This document shows, piece by piece, positions 12,570 through 22,938 of a stretch of DNA of 37,390 nt (positions are counted from its first letter, which is position 1; each line of letters begins with the position of its first letter). The notes beneath the pieces are model-generated. The model searched no databases. It was not told the DNA's origin and saw only the letters and a program-made list of their open reading frames with translations. The stretch spans positions 1 through 37,390 of the forward strand of contig JAAPAO010000345.1 of assembly GCA_013115145.1 (NCBI GenBank), in the 5' to 3' direction. Origin of the DNA: Perkinsus chesapeaki. Its lineage: Eukaryota; Perkinsozoa; Perkinsida; Perkinsidae. A program made the position numbers and the translations under genes.

Positions 12570-13201
12570 TTAAAATCCGTGCACCAATACTTCTCGCTCA
12601 ACAAGTTTTTTATTCCTATTTATTCGGTTCACTCTCTTTGCACTCTTTCCTCCGCCCGCCGCCGAAGGCTCGATTCTCAACCTATCTCATGAAGGCTACG
12701 GGTGAGCGGACAAATAAAGGCTCACTTTCGACCGTTGAGCTCACTACCGGTCATGGCCAAAGCCTTCTGCATTGCCTCCGATGTGGTAAACTCAACAAAG
12801 GCGCAGCCTCTCGATTGCCCGCTTTCTTTATCAGTGAGAAGACGTATCGAGACAAGCTCATCTGAGGGAATGTCACAAGTAGCCGAATCGGTAGTTGCAA
12901 ATTACCTTTTACGCACTTAAAGAAGTGCTTCACCGAATCGTCGTTCGCACTGTACGGCATGTTCCCTACGAACACCTTATACCTTACAAATGCAAGAGTG
13001 ATGTATGATATAATATCTCGAGCGATGGCGAAGCCCGGATATACGGCAACGCAGCTTTAGTTTGGCCCAGACGTTGGTCGATTACTGTTTGCCAGCCCTT
13101 TGCTCCTTATCATCCTTTCCCTGGGCTTTCTCCTCACCACCAATTTGGGCTTGATTTTCTATTTCATCCGATACGGCCTCATCCGACGAAAGATCGGACA
13201 T
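12570..13201 (-). CDS. Small single-RRM RNA-binding protein, 4 exons
   Basis: RNA recognition motif protein of 146 aa. Exons on the minus strand: 13201-13086, 12982-12906, 12861-12726, 12681-12570, all phases coherent. The first exon encodes an acidic, charged leader (MSDLSSDEAVSDEIENQAQ...). The single RRM follows, with RNP2 as VFVGNM (residues 42-47) and RNP1 as RGCAFVEF (82-89). After it comes LNGRKLRIEPS and a basic Gly/Ser/Lys/Arg tail, a layout seen in nuclear RNA-processing and nucleolar proteins. The exact role cannot be read from sequence. It lies 197 bp downstream of the SmG gene on the same strand. Introns are 103, 44 and 44 nt. Confidence 0.88.
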
Positions 13202-13398
13202 ACCGAATAACTGACGGCAGTATCGTCTAAATCGTATCGAGTTTATCAGCGGCCATTCAGAACAATTATGAACGCAAGCACGATCAAGTAGTAGGAAATG
13301 AGATTTTTCACTACGGTCATCGTTACTTGTACCTGAGCAGGATTATTGAGCCAATGTGGCGACATCCAATGACATCACCTATCTGAGGGTGCTGTAGG
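13202..13398. promoter_or_regulatory. Short spacer between SmG stop and RRM-gene start
   Basis: Only 197 bp separate the SmG stop codon (13399) from the RRM-protein start (13201), both on the minus strand. The SmG 3' end and all RRM promoter signals must fit here or overlap the genes. No specific element is recognisable. Confidence 0.3.
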
Positions 13399-13944
13399 CT
13401 ACTGCACTACTCTATCCAGGCATTCCCACATGAGTACCGAATTACCACGAATCACCGTCATTCCGATATCCCGCTTCTCAGTACGTGAAACTAGTTCAAC
13501 CTGAAGTAACAATAATTGTTAAACCCGAATTGTTAAACAATTAGCGTTTCTATGTAGACCCCAACAGAGTGGTGCGGAAGTAGTCCACTCCTGAGAGACT
13601 GTGCTGCTTGGCAAATCTCAGAGTTACAACGCTTATTGGTGAAGCTAACTGCTTTGCTTGGCACCTCCCTGGCATGATGCACTATAAAATAATTTCTCAC
13701 ATTTCCACAGCGAGAAGATACCGAAATTCCCGACTAGCGCACTACCGCGTTGTCCAGTACAAGATTCATGAACTGGTCGTATCCACGGAGAACCCCGACG
13801 ACATGGCGATTGCCATTGAGCTTAACTGACCAGGACAATGGGCATAATTGATGTTAAAGAGGTATTACGGTCGAGCCGCTTCTCCATGAACTTCCTTAGA
13901 TCAGCACCGGCACCAGCCTTGGGGATTGAGACGGTCGCTGACAT
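13399..13944 (-). CDS. SNRPG: Small nuclear ribonucleoprotein G (SmG), 3 exons
   Basis: Core subunit of the seven-member Sm ring on spliceosomal U snRNPs. Exons on the minus strand: 13944-13869, 13825-13746, 13500-13399; 85 aa, phases coherent. The N-terminal helix [20 protein letters not shown] leads into the Sm1 motif [20 protein letters not shown]. The last exon gives [19 protein letters not shown], which carries the Sm2 signature IRGN. Lsm7 is the nearest alternative, but [13 protein letters not shown] and MTVIRGNSV fit SmG better. The second intron is 245 nt, long for this region; the first is 43 nt. The open frame at 13608-13829 on the other strand is a shadow of this gene. Confidence 0.9.
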
Positions 13945-14537
13945 TATAGTTGTAAGTTGTTATGGAGAAAGACCCAACGACTGTACGGTATGATTATATA
14001 GCCAATTTTACGGATAGGTTATTGGTCTCCTACAGAATCCTATGGCGAATCCAAAAAACTAATAAGGCAGTCATAAAGATACTGTACTCGAGAAGGGACA
14101 GAGCTACAGTGCATCAGTAGTCAATAGGCTCGTCGAAGCGACATACACCTTCGACAAAGTTGCCAAATAAACGAGCACGGTTCACTCCGGCTTGATAAAT
14201 CTTGCAATCTCGCGTGTCCTCAACGCTACTGGCCAACTCCTTCCCACGCTACAGATTCGCTTGAGTTGCGACAGCTCAAGTCGAACACATGTCTCTTATC
14301 TTTATAGGCTGTTTTAGTGATGGATGTGCTACCTTTGTATCCTTGTGTTTAAGTGTGTTTGAGTATTTTGATACGGGACGCCTCCGTATTGTGTCACACC
14401 CTGCTTGATTTGAAGCTAGTAGATGCACTTCTTTCATGTGGCTAGTGTCAGTCGATTATGCAGCAATGCAGTCATTAACTCATATTTCTACTGATTCGTC
14501 TTAGTTGCCTTTTATTGTTCCTTAAGGCTACTCTAGG
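13945..14537. other. Divergent intergenic region between SmG and transporter copy 1
   Basis: About 590 bp lie between two genes transcribed away from each other, so two promoters should be here. I see no gene and no element I can name. Confidence 0.35.
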
Positions 14538-15889
14538 ATGTATATTGCTCCTTCTTCACGTCTTCCTTTGTTTGGATTTGCGGTTATCTGGATCTCCGCC
14601 TCTGTTGCACAGGTGAGCTTGCACCACCAACCAACGCCTTTCGTAGTCACTGTTGCTTTGGCAGGTCGTGCTAAACAAATGGTTCCAGTTTCTACTGACG
14701 CCGCAGATCCCTTGGTTCTTAGCTGATCTTGCCGGTGCCGGTTTCGTCTTCACCGCCCCCTTTTACGTTTGGTTCGTCTTTGAGGCTAGTCTGAAGGCGA
14801 AGCATCATGGTGTCAAGGGAGAGACCATGACAGATCTCTTCAAGGCCCCTTACTCCACCGGCAGAATTCAGTGGCATATGTGGAGTGGCTTGACTATGGC
14901 TATCCAACTAGTGTCCATCTCATTTGCCTTGACTATGATGCCTGGTAGCACCTTCACTGTTATAAGGAGCAGTGAGTTGCTCATCGGTCTCATTCTCTCT
15001 GTGATTGTATTCAAGAAGGTTTTCAATAAGTGGCATTACCTCTCAATTGTGATGATGCTTACCGGCGGTACTATGACCGCACTCGCAATGGCTAAGCCAG
15101 CTCAAGCCCAGCACCACGAGTACAACATGCCCTTGGGAATCGTCATTACCGTCTTCGGCGTCGCCGGTTCTAGCACTGTCCAGGCGATTCTCACCGAGTG
15201 GGTGTACAAGCAGAAGATTCTTGTGAAGTCGAGAAACGACCATCTTTTGGAAGCTGGAGTGTAAGTTATTCCGTGAAATGAGATCGTTTAATTAGCGTTG
15301 TTCGTCTCCCAGGTACAGCATGGTTTTCTGCTGCCTATGGCAGATTCTGTTCACCTTGTGCTTCTCCCATGCGGAGTACCGTATGTGGTGGTCGACTCTC
15401 GCCCCCCATTTAAGCCCTCTGAACATCACTCTGCTCGTCATATTGTGTGCATCTCGAGCCATAGCCCTAGTTGCCAAGATTGGTGTCACCGCCCACTCGG
15501 ACGCCATGTTCAACCGTACCTTGTCGACTGTCAGGCGTGCAACTCAGGTAGGCTGTTGAAGGGTGACGTTTTCTAAGATTGATATTTGTCTGTTCAGATC
15601 ACCATTATGGCTCTGTTGTTCCACGAGCCCATGTCGGTTACGGCTATCATTGGCATTCTCATTACACTGGCTGCATGCCTACTCTACGGTCTAGCTAAAA
15701 GCCCGACCGTCAGGTCTCCTAAGACGGCAAATCTCGGTGCTGATGTAAGATTTGTGAGTGTTATTAATTGAATGGTTGCTATTTTTGTTGCTTTTTCAGC
15801 CCTTGAATGAGAAGCTTCTAGAGAAAAGTGTTCGAGACATCGAAGCGGGTTTGTCTGCTACCGCCAGGAAGCCTGTCCGAGTAGAGTAG
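14538..15889 (+). CDS. SLC35-like (DMT superfamily) transporter, tandem copy 1, 5 exons
   Basis: Polytopic membrane protein, 380 aa, resembling nucleotide-sugar or related SLC35 carriers of the secretory pathway. Exons: 14538-14612, 14665-15260, 15313-15547, 15598-15744, 15800-15889. About ten hydrophobic segments are visible. Landmarks shared with the next two genes: PQIPWFLADLAG, PGSTFTVIRSSELL, a Lys-rich loop before LSIVMMLTGG, ILTEWVYKQKI, KIGVTAHSDAMFNRTL and IMALLFHE. The helix spacing and the C-terminal pattern (R..T..ALLF followed by a long hydrophobic helix ending in LLYG) fit the SLC35/UAA group; the substrate cannot be told. Exon 2 (596 nt) equals exactly exons 2-6 of copies 2 and 3 (139+119+95+140+103 nt). 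Its last intron is not shared with the paralogues. Confidence 0.85.
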
Positions 15890-16254
15890 AGTTGAAGCTC
15901 CCTCTTACTCGGGTTCTATCTTTCTGTATAGCTGGCAGTGATGTCCAGTTAAAACCGTTGTTTTCCCCAAAGTGTTGTTGTTGCTGTTCCTAGCAGCCGG
16001 CTGCTACCCGCTTGTAGCCAGCTTCGCTGTGTCGTTGTTGTTATATCGTAATTTTAGAGAGGAGCCTGAAGCAGTGGATGATAAGTCGATGATATCGTCG
16101 TACTTGCCACCAACCACTAGCGTCATTCTAGTCTCGACAGGCTGATTGCTTAATCACACTAATATAGACAGGTTTCTTCTAACTGATCTCAATAACACTG
16201 TGTTGTGTGGTAATAAATTCGAACACTTGTGGTAGTAGGGAATATTGTTGCCTA

Positions 16255-18175
16255 ATGCAAGCGGCTGAAGGCAGCAGCTCAGATCGCCCTCAATTGCATC
16301 ATCGTGGTTCACTGCACATTGCAGCTTCGTCTGTGATTCCCCTAATATGCTTCACTGTAGTCTGGATCACCACTTCTGTTGGCCAGGTTAGAGAGCTTGG
16401 CGATTCTTCTGCAGCCATTGACGGCCTTAGGTGGTCTTGGTCAAGTATTTCCAGTTGGTTTTGGATCCCCAACTGCCGTGGTTGCTGGCTGACTTGGCGG
16501 GAATCGGCTTCGTTATTGTCGTACCCGTTTACTTGTATTTTTGCGTCAAAAGGGTTCGCTATGAGAGAGGTGGGTGCCTCAACATATCGCTCGGCGTCTG
16601 TGTAGCGTTGTTGTTCAAGGGGAGTGCGCCAACCCGTCGAGTCTGGGAGATTTATTTTTGGCGCCCTACGCCACTGGGAGGATCTGGTACCATATTTTGG
16701 GAGGGCTTCTCACAGGATGTCAACTCCTCTGCATCTCGGTAAGGCTCGCTGATCTCTACACTTCGAATTCATTATTCTTGTCAGTTCGCCCTTGAGATGC
16801 TTCCGGGTAGTACCTTCACTGTGGTCCGTGGAAGTGAGCTGTTAATCACTCTAAGTCTGTCTCTGGTTCTCTTTGGGAAGTGAGTAGCACTGTACCGTAC
16901 CCGCCTCTTGAAGGTAAGTCCCTTGGTAGGCCGTACAACATCTACCACTACATCGGCGTGGCCTCTATGATCGCTGGTGGTGTGATGGTGTCCTTGGCAA
17001 CAGCTAAAGAAGAGGAGGTCTCTCATGAGGACATTAACGTCGCTGGTGGTGTTGCCATCACCTTCTTCGGTCAGTTACTGTTGTACTACTAAAGTCTAGC
17101 GATGTAGCTTGTGAATAGGCGTGGCGTTCACGAGCTGCTCCCAGGCAGTGCTGGTAGAATGGCTCTATCACCACGATATTATGGTTAAGAAGAGATACGA
17201 TCATCTCATGGAGATATCTATGTAAGCGATTGCCGTCTATTGCAGTCTATTAAAGTTGCTGCTGCGAGGTACACTACGATGTGGACTGCGATTGTGCTGC
17301 TCGTTGGTACGTACTTCTTTTCTGGCGGAGAGTACTTCCTCTGGCGAGAGACTATATCGGTGAGTCGGCGGCGGGTTGCTGGGCTGAAATGTTGCCAAGG
17401 GTATCCTAGTTGCACTGAGAACGTGTCTCTCCGGTTGTTAAGTTGGGAGCGTGAGCATTTAATAATTGTTCACGTCCCTCGAGGAGCATAACTCCGTTTG
17501 GTTCGGGCTGGCCCATCTTCTGTTGAATAGTTCGACCTGAACCAAGATAGCTCTTTGTGGCCACTCCTGCATTTGCCGGTGGTGTGCCGTTAGAGAGGCG
17601 AGCGATTGCGCATGCGTGCATGGCGGTGACGCCATTTCTTAGGCGAATGTGGCGCGCGAATGTTCTGCGCCAGCAAAGTGGGCCTTGTCCATTTGTTGAA
17701 AATTATTTTTGTTTGTGATTGGTATTGCCTTTAAATTCAGGATGCCATCGAGAAGGCCCCGGTAACCACCTGGCTCTGTCTTATCGGCCTGACTATCTCG
17801 AGGGCTTTGGCGATGACCACTAAAGTGGGGGTCACCGTTCACTCGGATGCCATGTTCAACAGATCGCTCACGACCATCAGAAGGGTCTGCCAGGTACGAG
17901 GCAGAATCCTCTAGTGCGAGGGTTGCCATCAGCTTGCCTGTTCTCAGATCTCATCGATGGCTCTGTTGTTTCATGAGCACCTCACCGCACTGGCCCTCAC
18001 TGGTATCTTCGTCAGCATTGCCGCAAGCTCTCTTTACGCCGCCGCAGGTGAGCCCTTGTGGATCGTAATGCTTAAACGGGTTCTTCTCTCAGCTTCGTTG
18101 GGTTCGAAACGGCGCGCGGCAGCTCCCTCGAATGTTGAGGTTGGCATCAACGCGCCGCTGCTTGCCAAGAATTAA
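16255..18175 (+). CDS. SLC35-like transporter, tandem copy 2, 10 exons
   Basis: Paralogue of the preceding gene, 384 aa. Exons: 16255-16386, 16431-16569, 16620-16738, 16785-16879, 16930-17069, 17119-17221, 17269-17359, 17741-17893, 17948-18047, 18093-18175; every phase is coherent. It has the family landmarks PQLPWLLADLAG, PGSTFTVVRGSELL, VLVEWLYHHDIMVKKRYDHLMEI, TTKVGVTVHSDAMFNRSL and MALLFHEH. It is closer to copy 3 than to copy 1, and its exons 2-9 have the same lengths as those of copy 3. The N-terminus is longer (MQAAEGSSSDRPQLHHRG). Intron 7 (17360-17740) is 381 nt, against 46 nt in copy 3, so it probably received extra DNA. The C-terminal tail after the last helix is short and hydrophilic. 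Confidence 0.87.
17360..17740 (+). other. Expanded intron 7 of transporter copy 2
   Basis: This 381-nt intron has ordinary borders (GTGAGT ... TTCAG). The matching intron in copy 3 is 46 nt. The extra sequence has no clear terminal repeats or coding potential. Confidence 0.7.
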
Positions 18176-18386
18176 AGCTCGCCGTATTTTGTTCACGTTT
18201 TGACAGAAAGCGCCCTTGAAAATTATTGATAGTTCTGTTGCCGGGAAGCTGATAGATAAAGCTCTCTGGACATTATGATAACATCATGTTCATGCTCAGT
18301 CTTGAGAACCGTTACGAGATAACTGTGGTGTTGGGGAAGGGTCGTAGAGAGCGAGCATCCTGCAGTTTATTTTTTTGTTTTCCGCG

Positions 18387-20155
18387 ATGGCTAGTGACCA
18401 GGCTCATCACCATCACAAGATCGCTCGATCTTCTATTATACCATTGATATGCTTCACAACAGTTTGGATCATCTCATCGGTCGGTCAGGTAAGTGCTTCG
18501 CGGACTTTTCCTCGGTTACGCTTCCTTGTTCAGGTTGTCCTGGTAAAATATTTCCAGACAGTTCTGCACCCCCAACTACCGTGGTTGCTAGCTGATTTGG
18601 CCGGTGTTGGATTTGTATTTGTCATTCCAATATATTTGGCATTCTGTATAAAGAGGGTCAAATATGAGCAAGGTAAACTTGGTTAAGTGCTCCGTGTTGT
18701 CCTGTAATTATAACTGCTAAAGAGTTATTTGTCTCTATATCGATTCCTGTTTCTACATCATCATTGCATCCCTGGCTTCCTAAAAAGTCTTCCTTGAATT
18801 TACATCATTCTCGAAGGAGCTCGTGTGGTGCATTGTGTCGCCGTGTGTAGCTGTGTCAACTTAGGATACGGTGAGTCAAATCTAATTACGTTTGTATTGC
18901 TTTAGAGAAGGAGGAGAACCCTTCGACGTTGATGGACTTGTTTATGGCTCCGTACAGGACTGGAAGGATCAAGTGGCACATTTTGGGAGGCCTTTTCACA
19001 GGTTGCCAGCTGCTCTGTATCTCGGTAAGTCTAGATATCTCGATTTGATTCGCTTGACGCTTCTCTCAGTTCGCACTGAAGATGCTACCGGGCAGCACTT
19101 TCACGGTGGTTCGCACCTGCGAGCTTCTCATCACGCTTGTGTCATCAATTGTTCTCCTTGGGAAGTGAGTTGACCAAGTGTCTTCTGTCTCTGCGGACTG
19201 CTCGTCGTTCCTCAGGGTGTTCAATCGTTATCACTATGTAGCGATAGCGTCGATGTTGATCGGCGGTGCGATTGATTCCTTCGCCACCCAGCATGACGAC
19301 AAAGTTTCTAAAAAGGACGTCCACGTTTTTGCTGGCGTGCTCATCACCTTCTTCGGTAAGAGCCGACGATGAGATGCTCGCCCTGAAGCACGATCCTCCC
19401 TATTGAACAGGTGTCGCATTGGCGAGCTCCTCTCAAGCCGTTCTGGTGGAATGGCTCTATCAGCACAACATCATGGTTAAGAAGAGATACGACCACTTGA
19501 TGGAGATTTCATTGTCAGAATACAGATTTCATTCCTGGTGTTTAAGACCTTGCTCTTCCTGTATTAGGTATACCACATTCTACACATGCGTAGCTTTGTT
19601 GTTGGGAACGTTCCTATTTTCTGGTGATGAACCCCAATACTGGTTCCAAGCCCTCAAGGTGATTGGTCGGCCCTCTAGCTGCTGTGTTGTGATGTGGTCG
19701 GTAGGATGCCATCCAAGCTGCCCCGTTCACCACCTGGGTATGTCTTATTGGCTTAACTATGTCCCGTGCCGTTGCAATGACGTCTAAGGTCGGAGTGACG
19801 GTTCACTCGGATGCTATGTTCAATAGATCTCTCACCACAGTGAGGAGAGTATGCCAGGTAATGCACTGCTACCGGGTAACCTGGCAGTGACCTTCGACTG
19901 TATATTTAGATCACATTCATGGCAGTGCTGTTCCACGAGCATCTCAGCGCGCTGGCAATCTTTGGCATTTTCCTCAGTGTGGCCGCCAGCACTCTCTACG
20001 CATTTGCTGGTAAGTGTTTCATTACCAAGGCTTTTATTGCCCAACTCATTCCCTCAGCGACGCTTGGTGCTCGCATGGCTCCAATTGTGGACACCAAGTC
20101 AAACGGCGTGGCTCCACTCTTGCAAGAAAGTCTCCTACCCGCCAAGACTGCATGA
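18387..20155 (+). CDS. SLC35-like transporter, tandem copy 3, 10 exons
   Basis: Third paralogue, 379 aa. Exons: 18387-18488, 18534-18672, 18906-19024, 19070-19164, 19216-19355, 19411-19513, 19568-19658, 19705-19857, 19910-20009, 20058-20155; phases coherent. It shares PQLPWLLADLAGVGF, PGSTFTVVRTCELL, VLVEWLYQHNIMVKKRYDHLMEI, SKVGVTVHSDAMFNRSL and a FHEH motif with copy 2. The start ATG at 18387 is preferred because it gives MASDQAHHHHK just before the first helix; an in-frame TTG upstream is not needed. Intron 2 is long (233 nt); the others are 45-55 nt. The three genes lie head to tail with about 365 and 211 bp between stop and next start, as expected for unequal crossing-over products. Substrate unknown. 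Confidence 0.87.
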
Positions 20156-21473
20156 CGCCACCCCCCGACCCCCGCTCACGGACGTGATTTTCCGACGGTT
20201 CGCCTCGGTCTTCGGACTGGGCAGATCGTCCTTACGTAGCTTGCTGGAATCGTAGTGCAGTGCATTTCCCATTTGTTCTTTTTTTTGAGTCCCGGCTTAG
20301 GCCGGTGACCGTTCTGTTACTAAGTAGTGTTCGCAGGGCGCGCAGAGTACTACTTAGGCATCCACAAGGGCTTCCGGTTGAACTATCGTAGAGATCTTAG
20401 CGCCTCTGGCGCGATGTTGGGTTGAAGTCAATGATAAATGGGCATCGTTCAAATATTTAGTATTCGCTGTATATAGAACCAAGAATCTAATAGTGCGTTC
20501 TTCCGGAACGGGTTGCGTACAAAGAGTCGTTCGAAGTTGTCAATATCTTGATATAGGTTGACCTCGAGGACTTTGGTTCCCGAGCTGAGAGGGTTGTGGA
20601 TTGTGACAGCGCTGTCCCGTTATCACGGTTTTTTAAAGGAGTGTGGAATGATGCAGTTTGTCATCGTCACTTTTCAATGGCATCCTGTATATCAATAAAT
20701 CCTCCGCTGGTTGAGGATCGGAGGACGTACCAGAGGTGATAGGGGCATCGGTGGGCTAGCTCAGGGAAGTACGTCTTTGCTATAACACGGTACCTGTGTC
20801 TGTAATAGAACGTCCGTTACGGCGCGGGTAGCGCTGCTGGTCACTTGATTGAGAAAACGGTAGGCTGATACACTATTGATGGCCCTTCCTTAGTGGTCTC
20901 ATATTAATACTCAGACAACACATCGCGCAAGCCACCGGGACAAACTTCCGGCCTCTCTACAGGAGTTCTCCGCTTTTGCCAAAGATCTCTCCTTAGTTAG
21001 TTTCGAATAGTTTTGGTTTCAACGCGTATGTCTGCGTTTTCGGCGGAGCTGCTAGCTCGGGCGCTCTTGTTACGATTTGTAACCTGGAAGCCCGAACTCC
21101 GAGGATTCCAGAGAGGGACCTGATGTGGTTGAGTCAACCACATCAGGTCCCTCTGACTCAACCAGGTTGACAATCAGGGTGTGATGGAGGAGGAACGGCC
21201 TCACGGCCTCCCATTGCTTCTCACAATGGGGAAATCTTCTGCCAAGCTGTCCATTATTTGTTTCTCCTAGGCAGAATTGATGCCTCAACTTCGCCCTCGG
21301 GGAGCGCATTTCTCTAAGCCTGAGTGTCCCCTCTGTGCCTGCTTTCGCACGTTCAACGCCCTGAAAGGCTTTGTGTAATGAGATGATTTATTCATTGACA
21401 ACGCCGAGCGTTCGGATCGAGCAAAAAAAGTCCCGTAGTAGTTTCACATAACAATGAAATATAATGACAGACA
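20156..21473. other. Intergenic, contains a perfect palindrome
   Basis: No gene supported over about 1.3 kb. A 79-codon minus frame at 21070-21309 overlaps the palindrome at 21112-21154 and has no recognised motif. A T-rich run lies just after 20270, in the likely 3' end of transporter copy 3. Confidence 0.35.
21112..21154. repeat. Perfect 43-bp palindrome (21-bp arms, 1-bp centre)
   Basis: The left arm starts AGAGGGACCTGATGTGG and ends TTGA; after a single G the exact reverse complement follows (TCAACCACATCAGGTCCCTCT). Partial copies of the centre (GACTCAACC, AGGTTGA) follow immediately to 21170. It could form a cruciform or RNA hairpin. No mobile-element boundary is evident. Confidence 0.95.
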
Positions 21474-21718
21474 GTATTCAAGGCTGTTGTGAGCTTCTCT
21501 GACGACAAAATCTGGTTAAGAAGTAATACGGGCCAAGGGGGCGTGAACATCTCCAACGAGAGGAGTATTGGCTACGCGGAGCACATGCGATTTCTCAAGG
21601 ACGAAAGAAACACGCGGCGCCGCCTTGCGTGGGCTGACAGAATTCTGAGTCGGGGCAATCCTGATAGCGTGAAATCGTTCATGGTTCGGAAGTTGTGCTT
21701 TTACTTTGTAAGTCTTAC
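21474..21718 (+). CDS. Possible coding exon of an unidentified gene
   Basis: An open frame reads as balanced protein (SFSDDKIWLRSNTGQGG ... AEHMRFLKDERNTRRRLAWADRIL ... KSFMVRKLCFYF) and ends at a strong donor, GTAAGT, at 21719. An acceptor-like CAG lies just upstream (21471-21476 area). If spliced to the AG near 21766, the frame would run on only to a stop at about 21802. I do not recognise the family. The whole call rests on codon character and splice signals, so it may be wrong. Confidence 0.3.
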
Positions 21719-21798
21719 AGCTGACTAGACACACCCCAGACTCGCACACTTTATTTCCACTTGTAGGGTCTGGGCAATCGCCTCTGCTTTGGCATCCT

Positions 21799-22305
21799 TT
21801 AGTGCAGATGACTGTGTAAAGAACTCCGTCTGGGAACTGGGGAAGAATAAATACATTGATCTTGCAGATCGCTTACAGCTGTGTAGGCGAGGGTCTCAGT
21901 GTTGCACTCGCAACCTGTCATGGTGGCAGTGCTTGCATCAAAGCTGCACTTCCCAGTTGGTCTCTGGTAGTGGCCGCCGGAGTTGCCTGAGACTCGCACT
22001 GCCAACTTACCTTCGTTAGCGCCTAATACGGTATCGTACCTGAGAGGAGCCAACACTCGATATGAGGCCAATAGTGAGTAGTAGTTGTTAATGAGTGGAA
22101 GAGAAGTCCAGGTGGGACATGAGGGCACGAGGGGGTATATCTCTTTGTGAAGATGGTCAGCAGAAACCCAGTAGCAAACTTACAAGCGGTTTTTATCTCG
22201 GGTCTGCTGGATTTTCAAAATCTCCATAGTGTAGGCTGAGCACTGGAGGGTGGTGATGATGATGATCGCACACGCAGTTAACAATGTGCGGTGAGTACTG
22301 AGCAT
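21799..22305 (-). CDS. Putative small secreted protein, 2 exons
   Basis: Exons on the minus strand: 22305-22184 and 22039-21799; 120 aa with coherent phase across a 144-nt GT-AG intron. It starts with a clear signal peptide (MLSTHRTLLTACAIIIITTL, then QCSA). The mature part has the segment GANEGKLAVRVSGNSGGHYQ and four cysteines in the C-terminal half (GKCSFDAS, TGCECNTE, LQDQC). I do not recognise the family. Small secreted Cys-containing proteins are common in parasitic protists, but nothing here proves such a role. The long hydrophobic start and the in-phase junction make it more than a chance frame. Transcript data are needed to fix the C-terminus. Confidence 0.5.
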
Positions 22306-22608
22306 TACTAGTGTAATGGTAAAAGTCGCTCGGAGGGCGTCGATACCACTTGCAGTTCGAAGGGTATAATCTGCACGCATGCGCTTTCGCACGCACGCGT
22401 GGCTGTGCGCGGCGTAAGTCTACATATCCAGTGTATTCTAGCACTGCTTCTCATTTGTATCAACCAGGCATTTGGCGGAACATGCTTCTTAACATTTGTA
22501 TTATGCGAGTTGTCGTATATCGTCATGAAGGCATTATATGTCCGTGGTTAAGAGGCAGACCCTCCCAACTTTGAGTACCTGAGGCGGAGCCCATGTAGAT
22601 TCTTAAAG
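22306..22608. other. Flank between the secreted-protein gene and the retrotransposon
   Basis: About 300 bp between the minus-strand secreted-protein start and the left LTR. It would contain that gene's promoter. I see no further feature; the last four bases (AAAG) are the target-site duplication of the retrotransposon. Confidence 0.4.
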
Positions 22609-22938
22609 TGACGCGTATGGATGTCGTCACTACCTCCCTCCGCTATGTACGTGCGTTTAGCTCGGTCCCCCTTTTTATGGCCGCGTCACGCATCGTGCGT
22701 CATCGAACGCGCGGGCGGGCGCTGGTGGTCGGAGACGGCATGGAAGTTGATGATCGCCTGTGCGCTGTCTCATTATATTGTTCATGTAAAGTCTTAGCTA
22801 CCGTTTTTAGCCTTTTACTCTCATCTTCTGATGGACGCTCAGTCCTCTACTATAAGCGGTGCCTACGCGGTGCCCTCTAATCAAGGGGAGGTTGAGTTGC
22901 ATCCAGTTAATGAGAGGTTTGAGCCAACCGATACGGCA
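22609..22938 (+). repeat. 5' LTR
   Basis: 330-bp direct repeat of 28459-28788, TG...CA ended. It contains the ATG of the polyprotein (22831), so its last 108 bp are coding. Transcription must start upstream of 22831 for that ATG to be in the mRNA. Confidence 0.95.

Noticed and set aside
13608-13829. 73-codon plus-strand frame
   Set aside because: It is the antisense shadow of the SmG gene, whose second exon and second intron occupy the same bases.
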